This document shows, piece after piece, positions 35,934 to 45,773 of a stretch of 64,000 nt of DNA (positions are counted from its first letter, which is position 1; each line of letters begins with the position of its first letter). The stretch is from Alkalilimnicola sp. S0819. Lineage in GTDB: Bacteria; Pseudomonadota; Gammaproteobacteria; Nitrococcales; WHIW01. Below the pieces are notes generated by a model, which was not told the DNA's origin, made no database searches, and saw only the letters and a list, made by a program, of their open reading frames with translations. The position numbers were made by a program, and so were the translations under genes. Location: contig NZ_WHIW01000001.1 in assembly GCF_009295635.1 (NCBI RefSeq), forward strand, positions 161,335-225,334, given 5' to 3'.

Positions 35934-37040
35934 ATGCGGGTCGTGGCTAAATGGAGCGCCTTGGGTGGAGTACTGGTGATGGCCGTGGCCCTGAGTGGTT
36001 GCGGGACCGTCCGGGATCTGGGGCGCTCCGTGGGCATAGGCTCGAAGGATCCGCAGGCGGAGCGTGTGGAGCGGCTCAAGCTGCCGCCGGACCTGTCTTC
36101 GGAGCGGGTGCGTGACGCCCTGCCGGTGGAGCAGTCCGAGCCCGCCTCCTACGCCGAATACGCCCAGGGCCTGCGCCGGGACGTGCTGCCGGAGCCGGGC
36201 GGGCAGATCCGCGTGCGCAAGGCCGGCGGCCTGCGGTGGCTGGAAGTGGATGCGCCGGTGGGGCGGGTTTGGGGCTGGGTGGAGAACTACCTGGAGGCCC
36301 AGGGGGTGGATGTCGCCCGTCGCGATCCGCAGCTTGGTGTCCTGCAAACCGACTGGCTGCTTTCCGGGAGCCCCCTGCCGCGGGGCGTGTTCGGCCCCCG
36401 GGTGGCCGATGAAGTTGACGCCCGTATCGCCGATGCCTATCAGTTCCGTCTCGAGCGGGGCGTGGATGCCGACAGCACGGAGGTTTACGTGGCTCATCGC
36501 CGGGTGGCTCGGGACGAGGACGCCGGCGACGACGAGGGCAACTGGCGACTGCGTCAGTCCGATGCGTACCTGGAGGCGGAGATGCTCCGCGGCTTGATGC
36601 TGCATCTGGGCTATGAGCAACTGGCCAGCGTACAGGCCGTGGCTCGTGCCAGCGGTGAGTCCGAGCGCCTGGCGAGCCTGGAGCAGACCGCCCAGGGGCG
36701 GCCGCAGTTGGTGCTCCCCGAGCCGTTTTTCCGCGGCTGGCGCCGGGTCGGTCTGGCGCTGGACCGGCTGGGCTTCAACCTGGTGGATCGCGACCGAGCC
36801 GAGGGCCGTTATTACGTGCGCTACGATCTGCGCGCCGAGCAGGGACAGCCCGAGAAGGGCTTGTTCGACAGCTTGGCCTTCTGGCGCGACGAGGCCCCGG
36901 ACAGCTTGCAGACCTACGTGATTCACGTGGCCGACGCCGGACGGCGCAGTCTGGTCAGCGTGGAAACGGAAGACGGCCAGCCCGTGCCCGCCGAGCCAGC
37001 GGCCCGCGTGCTGGGTCTGCTGGAAGAGCAGCTGCGCTGA
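35934..37040 (+). CDS. bamC: Outer membrane assembly lipoprotein BamC (NlpB)
   Basis: 368 residues with lipobox LSGC (Cys about 23). An unstructured conserved N-terminal part ([15 protein letters not shown], contacting BamD) is followed by two helix-grip domains (about 90-215 and 240-368). The start is uncertain: ATG 35934 is only 2-3 nt from GGAGGA, while an in-frame GTG at 35943 is better spaced. It is part of the BAM complex on the outer-membrane inner face. Confidence 0.88.
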   Translation: MRVVAKWSALGGVLVMAVALSGCGTVRDLGRSVGIGSKDPQAERVERLKLPPDLSSERVRDALPVEQSEPASYAEYAQGLRRDVLPEPGGQIRVRKAGGLRWLEVDAPVGRVWGWVENYLEAQGVDVARRDPQLGVLQTDWLLSGSPLPRGVFGPRVADEVDARIADAYQFRLERGVDADSTEVYVAHRRVARDEDAGDDEGNWRLRQSDAYLEAEMLRGLMLHLGYEQLASVQAVARASGESERLASLEQTAQGRPQLVLPEPFFRGWRRVGLALDRLGFNLVDRDRAEGRYYVRYDLRAEQGQPEKGLFDSLAFWRDEAPDSLQTYVIHVADAGRRSLVSVETEDGQPVPAEPAARVLGLLEEQLR

Positions 37041-37110
37041 TTTGGCGGCTCCCCGCGGTGTGCGCTGCGGGGAGCGATTGATCCCATCATTTCTCCAATC
37101 GGTATCCGAT

Positions 37111-40100
37111 ATGCTCCGACTGCGTGGTAAACCCGCCCTCTCGCCCTTCCGCCTCGACAAACTGCTGGATCAACTGCGGGCCCGGGTGCCGCGCATCGAG
37201 GCGCTGGGCAGCGCCTGGTGGCACTTCGCGCAACTGCACGCCGCGCTGGAGCCCGGTGAGCAGGCGGTGCTGGAGAGCCTGCTGGAATACGGCCCGGACT
37301 GGCCCGAGCAGAACGACGAGGGCAGCCTGCTGCTGGTGGTGCCGCGCCCCGGAACCATCTCGCCCTGGTCGAGCAAGGCCACCGATATCCTGCACAACTG
37401 TGGCCTGAACAGCGTGCGCCGGGTAGAGCGGGGGTTGGCCTATCGGTTGCGCGCCGAGCCACCACTGGATGACACGGAGCTCGCGGCGGTGCGGGCGCTG
37501 CTGCATGACCGCATGACCGAAGCGGTGCTGGATGCGTTCGAAGAGGCCGAGGGCCTGTTCCGTGACGGCGAGCCGGCGCCGCTGGCAAGTGTCGACATCC
37601 TGGGGGGCGGGCGCGCGGCGTTGGAGGCGGCCGATCGGGATCTGGGGCTCGCGCTTGCCGCCGATGAGATCGATTATCTGCTGGAGAACTACCAGGCCCT
37701 GGGCCGCAACCCCACCGATGTGGAGTTGATGATGTTCGCCCAGGCCAACTCCGAGCATTGCCGCCACAAGATCTTCAACGCCGACTGGATCATAGACGGC
37801 GAGACCCAGGAACATTCCCTGTTCCAGATGATCCGCAACACCTATCGGCGCCGCCCCGAGGGGGTGCTTTCCGCCTACAGCGACAATGCCGCCGTGGCCG
37901 AAGGCTGGCCGGCGCAGCGCTTCTTCCCGGAGGCCGGCAGCGGGCGCTACCAGACCCACCACGAGAGCTCGCACCTGGTGATAAAGGTGGAAACCCATAA
38001 CCACCCCACCGCCATTTCCCCCTGGTCCGGCGCGGCCACCGGCGCCGGTGGCGAGATCCGCGACGAGGGCGCCACTGGCCGGGGCGCCAAGCCCAAGGCG
38101 GGCTTGTGCGGTTACTCGGTGTCCGATCTGCGTATTCCCGGCGCCGAGCAGCCCTGGGAGTCGAGTTACGGTCGCCCCGGGCGCATCGCCTCGGCACTGG
38201 ACATCATGCTGGACGGCCCCATCGGTGCGGCCTCCTACAACAATGAGTTCGGCCGACCCAACCTGGCCGGTTATTTCCGCAGCTTCGAGATGCCTGCCGC
38301 CGGCCCCCGGGGCGAGGAAATGCGCGGCTACCACAAGCCCATCATGATCGCCGGAGGCCTGGGCGCCATCCGGGACCAACACGTGGCCAAGGGCGATGTG
38401 CCCGCCGGCGCGCAGGTGGTGGTGCTGGGTGGCCCGGCCATGCTGATCGGCCTGGGCGGGGGCGCTGCCTCCAGCATGACCAGTGGCGAGAGCCAGGAGC
38501 AGCTGGATTACGCCTCGGTACAACGCAGCAACCCGGAAATGGAGCGCCGCTGCCAGGAAGTCATCGACCGCTGCTGGGCGCTGGGTGAGCGCAACCCCAT
38601 CATCTCCATCCACGACGTGGGGGCGGGCGGCCTGTCCAACGCCGTGCCCGAGATTCTCGACGACTCCGGTCGGGGCGGCGCCCTGGAGTTGCGCGCCGTG
38701 CCCAATGACGAGCCGAGCATGTCGCCCATGCAGATCTGGAGCAACGAATCCCAGGAGCGCTACGTGCTGGCCATCGCCCCCGAGCGCATGGACGAGTTCT
38801 CCGCCCTGTGTGAACGCGAGCGCTGCCCCTTCGCCGTGATCGGCGAGGCCACCGAGGAGCGCCGGCTGCTGCTGGGCGATGGGCACTTCGGCAACACCCC
38901 GGTGGACCTGCCCATGGAAGTGCTGCTGGGCAAGACGCCGAAGATGCTGCGCGATGTGCATCGCGCCCCCTTCCACAAGCCGGAGCTGGAGCTCGGCGGC
39001 GTGGAAGCGCGCGAGGCGGTCTACCGGGTGCTGCGCCTGCCCACCGTGGCGGCCAAGCATTTCCTGATCAATATTGGCGATCGCACCATCACCGGCCTGG
39101 TGGCCCGGGACCAGATGGTGGGCCCGTGGCAGGTGCCGGTGGCCGATGTGGCGGTGACGCTCTCCGACTACAGCGGCTACACCGGCGAAGCCATGGCCAT
39201 GGGTGAGCGCGCCCCGGTGGCGTTATTGCACGCCGCGGCCTCCGGGCGCATGGCGGTGGGCGAGGCGGTGACCAATATCGCCGCGGCGCTGATCGGCGAT
39301 CTGCGCAAGATCAACCTGTCCGCCAACTGGATGGCGCCGGCGGGCCACCCGGGCGAGGACGCGAATCTTTATGACGCCGTGAAGGCCGTGGGCATGGAAC
39401 TGTGCCCCGAGCTCGGCCTGACCATCCCCGTGGGCAAGGATTCCCTGTCCATGAAGACCGTCTGGGAGGAGGACGGCGAGCAGAAGAGCGTCACCGCGCC
39501 TCTCTCGCTCATCGTCTCGGCGTTTGCCGCCTGCGAGGACGCCCGCAAGACCCTCACACCACAGCTGCGCACCGACCAGGGCGATACCGACCTGTTGCTC
39601 ATCGATCTGGGCAAGGGCGCGAACCGCCTGGGCGCCTCAGCGCTGGCTCAGGTCTACGGCCAGCTGGGCCATCACCCGGCGGATCTGGACGACCCGCTGG
39701 CGCTGCGTCATTTCTTCGATGCCATCCAGTCCCTGAACCGGGACGGCCTGCTGCTGGCCTACCATGATCGCTCCGACGGTGGCCTGCTGGCGACGCTGGC
39801 CGAGATGGCCTTCGCCGGCCATGTGGGCATCGATGTGTTGCTGGACGACCTGGGTGAGGACGCGCTGGCGGCCCTGTTCAACGAAGAGCTGGGTGCGGTG
39901 GTGCAGGTTCGCGCCGGCGAGCGCGAACAGGTGCTGGCACGCCTGCACCAAGCGGGGCTTGGCCACTACAGCCATGTGATCGGCTGCCTGCGCGACGATG
40001 ACCGTCTCGTGCTCCGCCATGGCGGCACCGCGCTGTTGGACGAGGCCCGCGTGGACCTTCAGCGGGCCTGGCAGGAAACCAGCTACCGGATGCAGGCCCT

Positions 40101-41004
40101 GCGCGATAACCCCGAGTGTGCCCAGGAGGAATACGATGTCCTGCTGGATGACGCCGACCCCGGCCTGCAGGCGTCTCTCAGCTTCGACCCGTCCCGAGAC
40201 GTGGCCGCGCCCTTCATCAACAGCGGCGCCCGCCCGCGAGTGGCGGTCCTGCGTGAGCAGGGCGTGAACGGCCAGACCGAAATGGCCGCCGCCTTCCACG
40301 CCGCCGGCTTCGAGGCGGTGGACGTGCACATGACCGATCTGCTCAGTGAGCAGCACCGGCTGGGTGATTTCGTGGGGCTCGCCGCTTGTGGCGGCTTCTC
40401 CTACGGCGATGTGCTGGGCGCCGGCGGCGGCTGGGCCAAGACCGTGCTCCACAACCAGCGGTTGCGCGGCGAATTCGAAGCCTTCTTCAACCGCGGTGAC
40501 ACCTTCGGTCTGGGGGTGTGCAACGGTTGCCAGATGCTGAGCACCCTGCGTGATCTGATCCCCGGCGCGGAACTGTGGCCGCGCTTCGTGCGCAACCGCT
40601 CCGAGCAGTTCGAGGCGCGGCTAAGCATGGTGGAAGTGCAGCCCTCGCGCTCCATCCTGTTCGAGGGCATGACCGGCTCGCGCATGCCCATCGCGGTGGC
40701 CCATGGCGAGGGGCGCGCCCAGTTCGACGCCGAGCACGGTCCGCGCAAGGCGCTGAGTGCCGGTGTGGTCGCACTGCGCTATGTGGACAGCCGCGGCCGT
40801 CCGGCCGAGACCTACCCGGCGAACCCGGGCGGCACGCCGGAGGCCATCACCGGGCTGACCAACGTGGATGGCCGTTTTACCATCATGATGCCGCACCCCG
40901 AACGGGTGTTTCGCGCGGTGCAGCACTCCTGGCACCCGGACGAGTGGGGCGAGGAAGGGCCTTGGCTGCGGTTGTTCCGAAATGCCCGTGTCTGGGTGGG
41001 CTGA
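37111..41004 (+). CDS. purL: Phosphoribosylformylglycinamidine synthase, large single-chain type
   Basis: 1297 residues from the ATG at 37111 ([19 protein letters not shown]), matching the E. coli-type start; the open frame to 37042 adds an unlikely leader. The order is: N-terminal PurS-like domain, two AIR-synthase-like halves (motifs [21 protein letters not shown], and [16 protein letters not shown]), and a C-terminal glutaminase (about 1040-1297). The glutaminase has nucleophile Cys in GVCNGCQML and the His/Glu pair in [14 protein letters not shown]. It makes FGAM in step 4 of purine synthesis. Confidence 0.97.
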   Translation: MLRLRGKPALSPFRLDKLLDQLRARVPRIEALGSAWWHFAQLHAALEPGEQAVLESLLEYGPDWPEQNDEGSLLLVVPRPGTISPWSSKATDILHNCGLNSVRRVERGLAYRLRAEPPLDDTELAAVRALLHDRMTEAVLDAFEEAEGLFRDGEPAPLASVDILGGGRAALEAADRDLGLALAADEIDYLLENYQALGRNPTDVELMMFAQANSEHCRHKIFNADWIIDGETQEHSLFQMIRNTYRRRPEGVLSAYSDNAAVAEGWPAQRFFPEAGSGRYQTHHESSHLVIKVETHNHPTAISPWSGAATGAGGEIRDEGATGRGAKPKAGLCGYSVSDLRIPGAEQPWESSYGRPGRIASALDIMLDGPIGAASYNNEFGRPNLAGYFRSFEMPAAGPRGEEMRGYHKPIMIAGGLGAIRDQHVAKGDVPAGAQVVVLGGPAMLIGLGGGAASSMTSGESQEQLDYASVQRSNPEMERRCQEVIDRCWALGERNPIISIHDVGAGGLSNAVPEILDDSGRGGALELRAVPNDEPSMSPMQIWSNESQERYVLAIAPERMDEFSALCERERCPFAVIGEATEERRLLLGDGHFGNTPVDLPMEVLLGKTPKMLRDVHRAPFHKPELELGGVEAREAVYRVLRLPTVAAKHFLINIGDRTITGLVARDQMVGPWQVPVADVAVTLSDYSGYTGEAMAMGERAPVALLHAAASGRMAVGEAVTNIAAALIGDLRKINLSANWMAPAGHPGEDANLYDAVKAVGMELCPELGLTIPVGKDSLSMKTVWEEDGEQKSVTAPLSLIVSAFAACEDARKTLTPQLRTDQGDTDLLLIDLGKGANRLGASALAQVYGQLGHHPADLDDPLALRHFFDAIQSLNRDGLLLAYHDRSDGGLLATLAEMAFAGHVGIDVLLDDLGEDALAALFNEELGAVVQVRAGEREQVLARLHQAGLGHYSHVIGCLRDDDRLVLRHGGTALLDEARVDLQRAWQETSYRMQALRDNPECAQEEYDVLLDDADPGLQASLSFDPSRDVAAPFINSGARPRVAVLREQGVNGQTEMAAAFHAAGFEAVDVHMTDLLSEQHRLGDFVGLAACGGFSYGDVLGAGGGWAKTVLHNQRLRGEFEAFFNRGDTFGLGVCNGCQMLSTLRDLIPGAELWPRFVRNRSEQFEARLSMVEVQPSRSILFEGMTGSRMPIAVAHGEGRAQFDAEHGPRKALSAGVVALRYVDSRGRPAETYPANPGGTPEAITGLTNVDGRFTIMMPHPERVFRAVQHSWHPDEWGEEGPWLRLFRNARVWVG

Positions 41005-41168
41005 GGAGAGCGCTCACCGGTCCGGCCCTGGCCCGCGGCCTACAGACGCAGGCGGGATTCGCCCGGGTCTGGCCAATGGTCCAGATAGGGCGGCTGTGCT
41101 ACGATGCCCGCCTCGAAAGAGGGCGGGGCAGCCGCCCGCAAATAACGATCAATAACGGATAATCGCTT

Positions 41169-42722
41169 ATGAGCATCGCCGTCGACTGGCTGGCGAAAAG
41201 GGCTGCGCTGTCGCCGAACAAGCTCGCCCTGATCGACACCATCCGGGAACGCCGGATTACCTACCGGGAGTGGAACGAGCAAGCCAATCGCACCGCGCGG
41301 ATGCTGGTCGACGAACTTGGTATCCAGCCCGGTGAGCGGGTTGCGGTGTTGGCCACCAACTCGGTGGAATACCTGGACCTGCTGTTCGCCTGCAACAAGA
41401 CCGGCGCGGTCCTGCAGAACCTGAACTGGCGTCTGGCCGCCCCCGAACTCGAACTGCTGCTCGAGCACGCCCAGCCCCGGGCACTGTTCTATTCCACCGA
41501 CCTGAGCGAGAAGGTCCGCCAGCTGAAGCTGCGCGGTGACCTGGACGCCATGAACGCCTGCGTGGCCCTGGACGGTGGGGAGCGCGCCGCGCCCCGCGAC
41601 CGGACTATCAGCGAGCGGGAAACCCTCAGCGCCGCGCCCCTGCCCGAGGCGGAGTTGCAGCTCAGCGACCCGTGGGTCATCTGCTACACCGGTGGCAGCA
41701 CCGGCCTGCCCAAGGGCGTGGTGCTCAGCTACGGCAATGTGGAATGGAACGCCATCAACACGGTCATGACCTGGGGGCTGTGCGACACCGACACCGCGGT
41801 GCTGGACGCCTCACTGTTCCACATCGGCGGCCTCAATGTACTGACCACGCCGCTGATCCAGGCGGGCGGCACCAATATTGTCTGCAAGAGCTTCGACACT
41901 GATCAGGCCTTCGATTTGCTCGATGGCGGCCAGGCCACGGTGTACTTCAACGTGCCCACTGCCTTCATCCGCATGCAGCAGCATCCGCGCTGGAAAGAGG
42001 CGAACTTTCGCAGCCTGCGCTTCGTCATCTCCGGCGGGGCGCCCTGCCCGGCACCGGTGTTCGAGCGATTCTGGGAAAAATCGGTGGATTTCCGCACCGG
42101 TTACGGCCTCACCGAGGCCGGCCCCAACACCTTCTGGCTGCCCAGCAAGCAGATCCGCCAGAAGCCCGGCGCCGTGGGGTATCCGCTTTTCCACATCGAG
42201 GTCAAGCTGCTCAATGTCACCGGCGGTGAAGTAACCCAGCCCGATCAGCCCGGCGAGCTGCTGATCCGCGGCCCGCACCGCACCACCGGCTACTGGAACA
42301 ATCCCATGGCCACGGCGCAGTTCATCGACGACGAAGGCTGGCTCCACACCGGGGACCTGGCGCACTTCGATGAGGATGGTGCCTTCACCATCATCGGTCG
42401 GGCCAAGGACATGTACATCTCTGGTGGCGAGAACGTCTATCCGGCCGTGGTGGAGAGCGTGCTCTACGGCCACCCGGACGTGGTGGAAGCCTCGGTTATA
42501 GGGGTGCCCGACGCTCATTGGGGGGAAGTCGGCAGCGCGGTGCTGGTATTGCGCCCCGGCTCGAAAACCGCGGAAGCGGAGCTGGAGGCCTACCTGCGCG
42601 AGCGCATTGCCGGCTACAAGGTGCCCAAGAATTATGTGTTCATCGACGAGCTGCCCAAGACCGGCGCGGGCAAGATCGATCGTCGCGCCCTGCGTGAGCG
42701 TTACGGCGAACTCCAGGGCTAA
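41169..42722 (+). CDS. Acyl-CoA synthetase (ANL family), tandem copy 1
   Basis: 517 residues: A3 motif CYTGGSTGLPKG, A5 GYGLTEAGPNTFW, A7/A8 DEGWLHTGDLAHF, GRAKDMYISGGENVYP, and the catalytic lysine in KTGAGKIDRRAL. Class I ANL enzymes adenylate a carboxylate and transfer it to CoA. The paralogue downstream shares almost every block, so this is a tandem duplication. The substrate is unknown; medium-chain or aromatic acids are both possible. Confidence 0.88.
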   Translation: MSIAVDWLAKRAALSPNKLALIDTIRERRITYREWNEQANRTARMLVDELGIQPGERVAVLATNSVEYLDLLFACNKTGAVLQNLNWRLAAPELELLLEHAQPRALFYSTDLSEKVRQLKLRGDLDAMNACVALDGGERAAPRDRTISERETLSAAPLPEAELQLSDPWVICYTGGSTGLPKGVVLSYGNVEWNAINTVMTWGLCDTDTAVLDASLFHIGGLNVLTTPLIQAGGTNIVCKSFDTDQAFDLLDGGQATVYFNVPTAFIRMQQHPRWKEANFRSLRFVISGGAPCPAPVFERFWEKSVDFRTGYGLTEAGPNTFWLPSKQIRQKPGAVGYPLFHIEVKLLNVTGGEVTQPDQPGELLIRGPHRTTGYWNNPMATAQFIDDEGWLHTGDLAHFDEDGAFTIIGRAKDMYISGGENVYPAVVESVLYGHPDVVEASVIGVPDAHWGEVGSAVLVLRPGSKTAEAELEAYLRERIAGYKVPKNYVFIDELPKTGAGKIDRRALRERYGELQG

Positions 42723-42779
42723 GCCCCGGACCGCAAGCCGCAGAGTGTCGACCAAAAAAGCAAGACGAAGGAAAGCATT

Positions 42780-44333
42780 ATGACCATCGCAGTGGACTGG
42801 CTGGACAAGCGCGCGAAGCTCTCCCCGGACAAGGTGGCGCTGATCGATACCATCGGCGATCGCAAGCTCACCTACAAGGAATGGGACGAGAACGTCAACC
42901 GCACCGCGCACTTCATGCGCGAGCAGCTGGGCATTCAGAAGGGCGACCGGGTCGCCGTGCTGGCCACCAACTGCGTGGAGTACCTGGATGTCTTGTTCGC
43001 CTGCAACAAGCTCGGCTCTATTCTGCAGAACCTGAACTGGCGCCTGGCAGTGCCGGAGCTCGAGCAGTTGATCCGCGATGCCAAGCCCAAGACGCTGATC
43101 TACAGCGCCGAGTTCCTCGACCAGGTGAACAAGCTCAAGGTGCGCGAGGATATTCCCTGCGTGCGCAACTTCGTGGCGCTGGAAGAGAAGGCCGGCCCCA
43201 TCGACATCAGCTTCTTCATCCGCGACCGCTTCCCCGCGCACAAACCGGACACCCCGTCGGTGAGCCTGGATCACCCTTGGGTGATCTGCTACACCGGTGG
43301 CACCACCGGCCTGCCCAAGGGCGCGATCCAGACCCACGGCAATATCACCTGGAACGCCATCAACACGGTGATGAGCTGGGGCGTGGGCGCGGAAGACACC
43401 GCTATCCTCAACGCGCCGCTGTTCCACACCGGGGGGCTGAATGTGTTCACCGCGCCGCTGGTGCAGGCCGGCGGCACCAGCATCGTCTGCAAGACCTTCG
43501 ACGTGGATCAGGTCTTCGATCTGGTGGAAACCGGGGATGTGAGCGTGTTCTTCGGTGTGCCCACCATGTTCACGATGATGCAGAACCATGAGCGCTGGGA
43601 GACGGCGGATTTCTCCAAGCTCAAGGTGGTCATTTCCGGGGGCGCGCCCTGCCCGATGCCGGTGTTCGAGCGCTTCTGGGCCAAGGGCGTGGACTTCAAG
43701 ACCGGTTATGGGCTCACCGAAGCCGGCCCCAATACCTTCTGGTTGCCGCCGGAGCAGGTGCGGGAAAAGCCCGGCTTCGTCGGCTACCCCTTGTTCCACG
43801 TCGCCTGCAAGCTGGTGGATGAGCAGGGCGTGCGGATCACCACGCCGGATGTGGCCGGCGAGCTGTGCATCCGCGGCCCCCACCGCACGCCCGGCTACTG
43901 GAACAACCCCGAGGCCACCGCCGAGGCCATCGACGAGGACGGCTGGTTGCACACCGGCGATCTGGCCATCGCCGACGCCGACGGCGCCTACAAGATCGTC
44001 GGTCGGGCCAAGGACATGTACATCTCCGGTGGCGAGAATGTCTATCCGGCGGAAGTGGAGAGCATCATGCACTCCCATCCCGCCGTGTCCGAGGCGGCGC
44101 TGTTCGGTATCCCCGATGACAAGTGGGGCGAGGTCGGCTGCGCGGTGATCGCGCTGAAGCGTGACCAGAACCTGGATGAGGCGACCATGATCCAGTTCCT
44201 CAAGGATCGGGTAGCCCACTACAAGGTGCCGCGCCATGTGCGCTTCGTGGAAGAGCTGCCCAAGACCGGCGCGGGCAAGATCAGCAAGAAGGTGCTCAAG
44301 GAGCGCTACGGCAAGATCGACGAAGCTTCCTGA
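42780..44333 (+). CDS. Acyl-CoA synthetase (ANL family), tandem copy 2
   Basis: 517 residues, the same length as copy 1 and collinear with it (compare TIAVDWLDKRAKLSPDK with SIAVDWLAKRAALSPNK). Motifs: CYTGGTTGLPKGAIQTHGN, GYGLTEAGPNTFW, DGWLHTGDLAIAD, and KTGAGKISKKVL. Copy 2 keeps the more standard QTHGN and LFHTGGLN where copy 1 has LSYGN and LFHIGGLN, so copy 1 may have drifted in substrate. AAGGAAAG precedes its start. The gap between them is 57 nt. Confidence 0.88.
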   Translation: MTIAVDWLDKRAKLSPDKVALIDTIGDRKLTYKEWDENVNRTAHFMREQLGIQKGDRVAVLATNCVEYLDVLFACNKLGSILQNLNWRLAVPELEQLIRDAKPKTLIYSAEFLDQVNKLKVREDIPCVRNFVALEEKAGPIDISFFIRDRFPAHKPDTPSVSLDHPWVICYTGGTTGLPKGAIQTHGNITWNAINTVMSWGVGAEDTAILNAPLFHTGGLNVFTAPLVQAGGTSIVCKTFDVDQVFDLVETGDVSVFFGVPTMFTMMQNHERWETADFSKLKVVISGGAPCPMPVFERFWAKGVDFKTGYGLTEAGPNTFWLPPEQVREKPGFVGYPLFHVACKLVDEQGVRITTPDVAGELCIRGPHRTPGYWNNPEATAEAIDEDGWLHTGDLAIADADGAYKIVGRAKDMYISGGENVYPAEVESIMHSHPAVSEAALFGIPDDKWGEVGCAVIALKRDQNLDEATMIQFLKDRVAHYKVPRHVRFVEELPKTGAGKISKKVLKERYGKIDEAS

Positions 44334-44347
44334 ACCCGGGGGAGGGG

Positions 44348-44489
44348 CCGCAGAGACGCAGAGGGCGCGGAGAAAGACCCATGATCGGGTAGCCGGGAGC
44401 GCGTCGCCACCGGCGCCGCCGGCCGGTTCCCGCCGTACCGGTGTCGATCTGTCACTCAGCGTAACTCTGCGCCCTCAGCGACTCTGCGG
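44348..44489. repeat. Dispersed intergenic inverted repeat, copy B
   Basis: Arms CCGCAGAGACGCAGAGG (from 44348) and CCCTCAGCGACTCTGCGG (to 44489) are part of 29-nt imperfect inverted repeats pairing at 23 of 29 positions, about 84 nt apart. The same arm sequence appears at 27475-27543 and 32472-32487. It occupies the gap between converging genes. Confidence 0.65.
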
Positions 44490-44504
44490 TAAATGAACCG
44501 CCAA

Positions 44505-45377
44505 TCAACGCTCGGCGCGCGCCAGCCCCTGTCGCCCCGCCCAGTCGCGGGCGAACTGCCAGGCCACCCGACCGCTGCGAGAGCCCCGCTCCAGTGCGTA
44601 GCGCAGCGCGTCGGCGCGCAGCCGCTCCGCATCCGTCACCGTAACGCCCAGTTCCTCCAGCCAGCCGTGCACGATCGCCAGGTAGGCATCCTGGTTGAAC
44701 GGGTGGAAGCTCACCCACAGCCCGAAGCGCTCCGACAGGGAAATCTTCTCTTCCACCGCCTCGCCGTGGTGCAGCTCCGTGTCCACCAGCCGTGAATGCG
44801 CATTGTCCTCTAGGTACTCCGGCAGCAGATGGCGGCGGTTGGAGCTGGCGTAGATCAGCACGTTCTCCGGCGGCGCGGCCAGCGAGCCGTCCAGGGCGGC
44901 CTTGAGTGCCTTGTAGGCGGCGTCGTCGGCTTCGAAGCTCAGGTCGTCGCAGAAGATGATGAAACGCTCCGGGCGATCACGCAGCTCGGCGCTAATCAGG
45001 GGCAGGTCCACCAGCTCCTGCGGCTCCACCTCCACCAGCCGCAGCCCCTGCTCGCCGAACTCATCCAGCATGGCCTTGATCAACGAGGACTTGCCCGTGC
45101 CCCGGGAGCCCCAGAGCAGCGCATTGTTGGCCGGCAGCCCTTGAACGAACTGGCGGGTGTTGCGAGCCACCAGCTGTACTTGCCGCTCGATGTTGCGCAG
45201 GCTGGCGAGCTCCACCCGCTGAGGGTGCGCAATCGCCTCCAGGCGGCCGCGACGCCAGCGCAGCGCTCGAGCCCGTTCCCAGTCCAGCGGCGCGCGGGCG
45301 GGGGGGAGCATGCTCTCCAGCCTGGCCATCAAGGCCTCCGCCCGCTCCAGAAACGCTCCCCAGTCTTGCTCCGCCAT
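44505..45377 (-). CDS. DUF815 family P-loop ATPase
   Basis: 290 residues. Walker A is GSRGTGKSSLIKAML (about residue 90) and Walker B FIIFCDDLSFE. The block LIYASSNRRHLLPE and the GRVAWQFARDW end are typical of DUF815 AAA proteins. The family is widespread and has no firmly established role. It is divergent from the DUF2007 gene, about 60 nt away. Confidence 0.88.
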   Translation of the reverse strand: MAEQDWGAFLERAEALMARLESMLPPARAPLDWERARALRWRRGRLEAIAHPQRVELASLRNIERQVQLVARNTRQFVQGLPANNALLWGSRGTGKSSLIKAMLDEFGEQGLRLVEVEPQELVDLPLISAELRDRPERFIIFCDDLSFEADDAAYKALKAALDGSLAAPPENVLIYASSNRRHLLPEYLEDNAHSRLVDTELHHGEAVEEKISLSERFGLWVSFHPFNQDAYLAIVHGWLEELGVTVTDAERLRADALRYALERGSRSGRVAWQFARDWAGRQGLARAER

Positions 45378-45437
45378 AGTGCTCCTACCCGAATTGTCCT
45401 ACGGTTACATGTCGACACGACCGGCAAGGACCATACC

Positions 45438-45740
45438 ATGCGCTGTGTGCACACCGGAGCCGACCCCCTGCTGGCCGGCCATTTGCACGAATTGCTGAGC
45501 CAGGCCGGGTTGAGCCCGCAACTCAGGAACGCCGGCTTGCTGGGGGGCGCCGGCGAGTTGCCGCCCACGGAGCTCTGGCCTGAGATCTGGGTGCCAGCGG
45601 AGGAGGCAGAGCGCGCCGCCGCATTGCTGCAGGAGCAGCTCGGGCGGGCGGACGAGCCCGCCTGGCAATGTGCCGCTTGCGGTGAGCGGCTTGAAGGCCA
45701 GTTCCGGCAATGCTGGCGCTGCGGGCACTGGCGCACGTGA
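45438..45740 (+). CDS. DUF2007-type signal-transducing protein with zinc ribbon
   Basis: 100 residues from the ATG at 45438 (AAGGA 9 nt upstream). The N-terminal 75 residues fit DUF2007 (MRCVHTGADPLLAGHLHELL... PEIWVPAEEAERAAALLQ). The tail carries two CxxC pairs (CAACGERLEGQFRQCWRCG) that form a probable zinc ribbon. The function is unknown. It ends 33 nt before the yheS-like gene. Confidence 0.8.
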   Translation: MRCVHTGADPLLAGHLHELLSQAGLSPQLRNAGLLGGAGELPPTELWPEIWVPAEEAERAAALLQEQLGRADEPAWQCAACGERLEGQFRQCWRCGHWRT

Positions 45741-45773
45741 CCTGCCGCGGGCGGCGCAGTAGACTCCCCGCCC

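Noticed and set aside
37087-39060. 657-residue open frame antisense to purL
   Set aside because: Low-complexity translation and complete overlap with a conserved enzyme; codon-bias artefact.
41811-44237. 808-residue open frame on the minus strand over the acyl-CoA synthetases
   Set aside because: It is the antisense shadow of two well-supported genes in GC-rich DNA. Its translation is His/Gly/Ala-rich without any domain.
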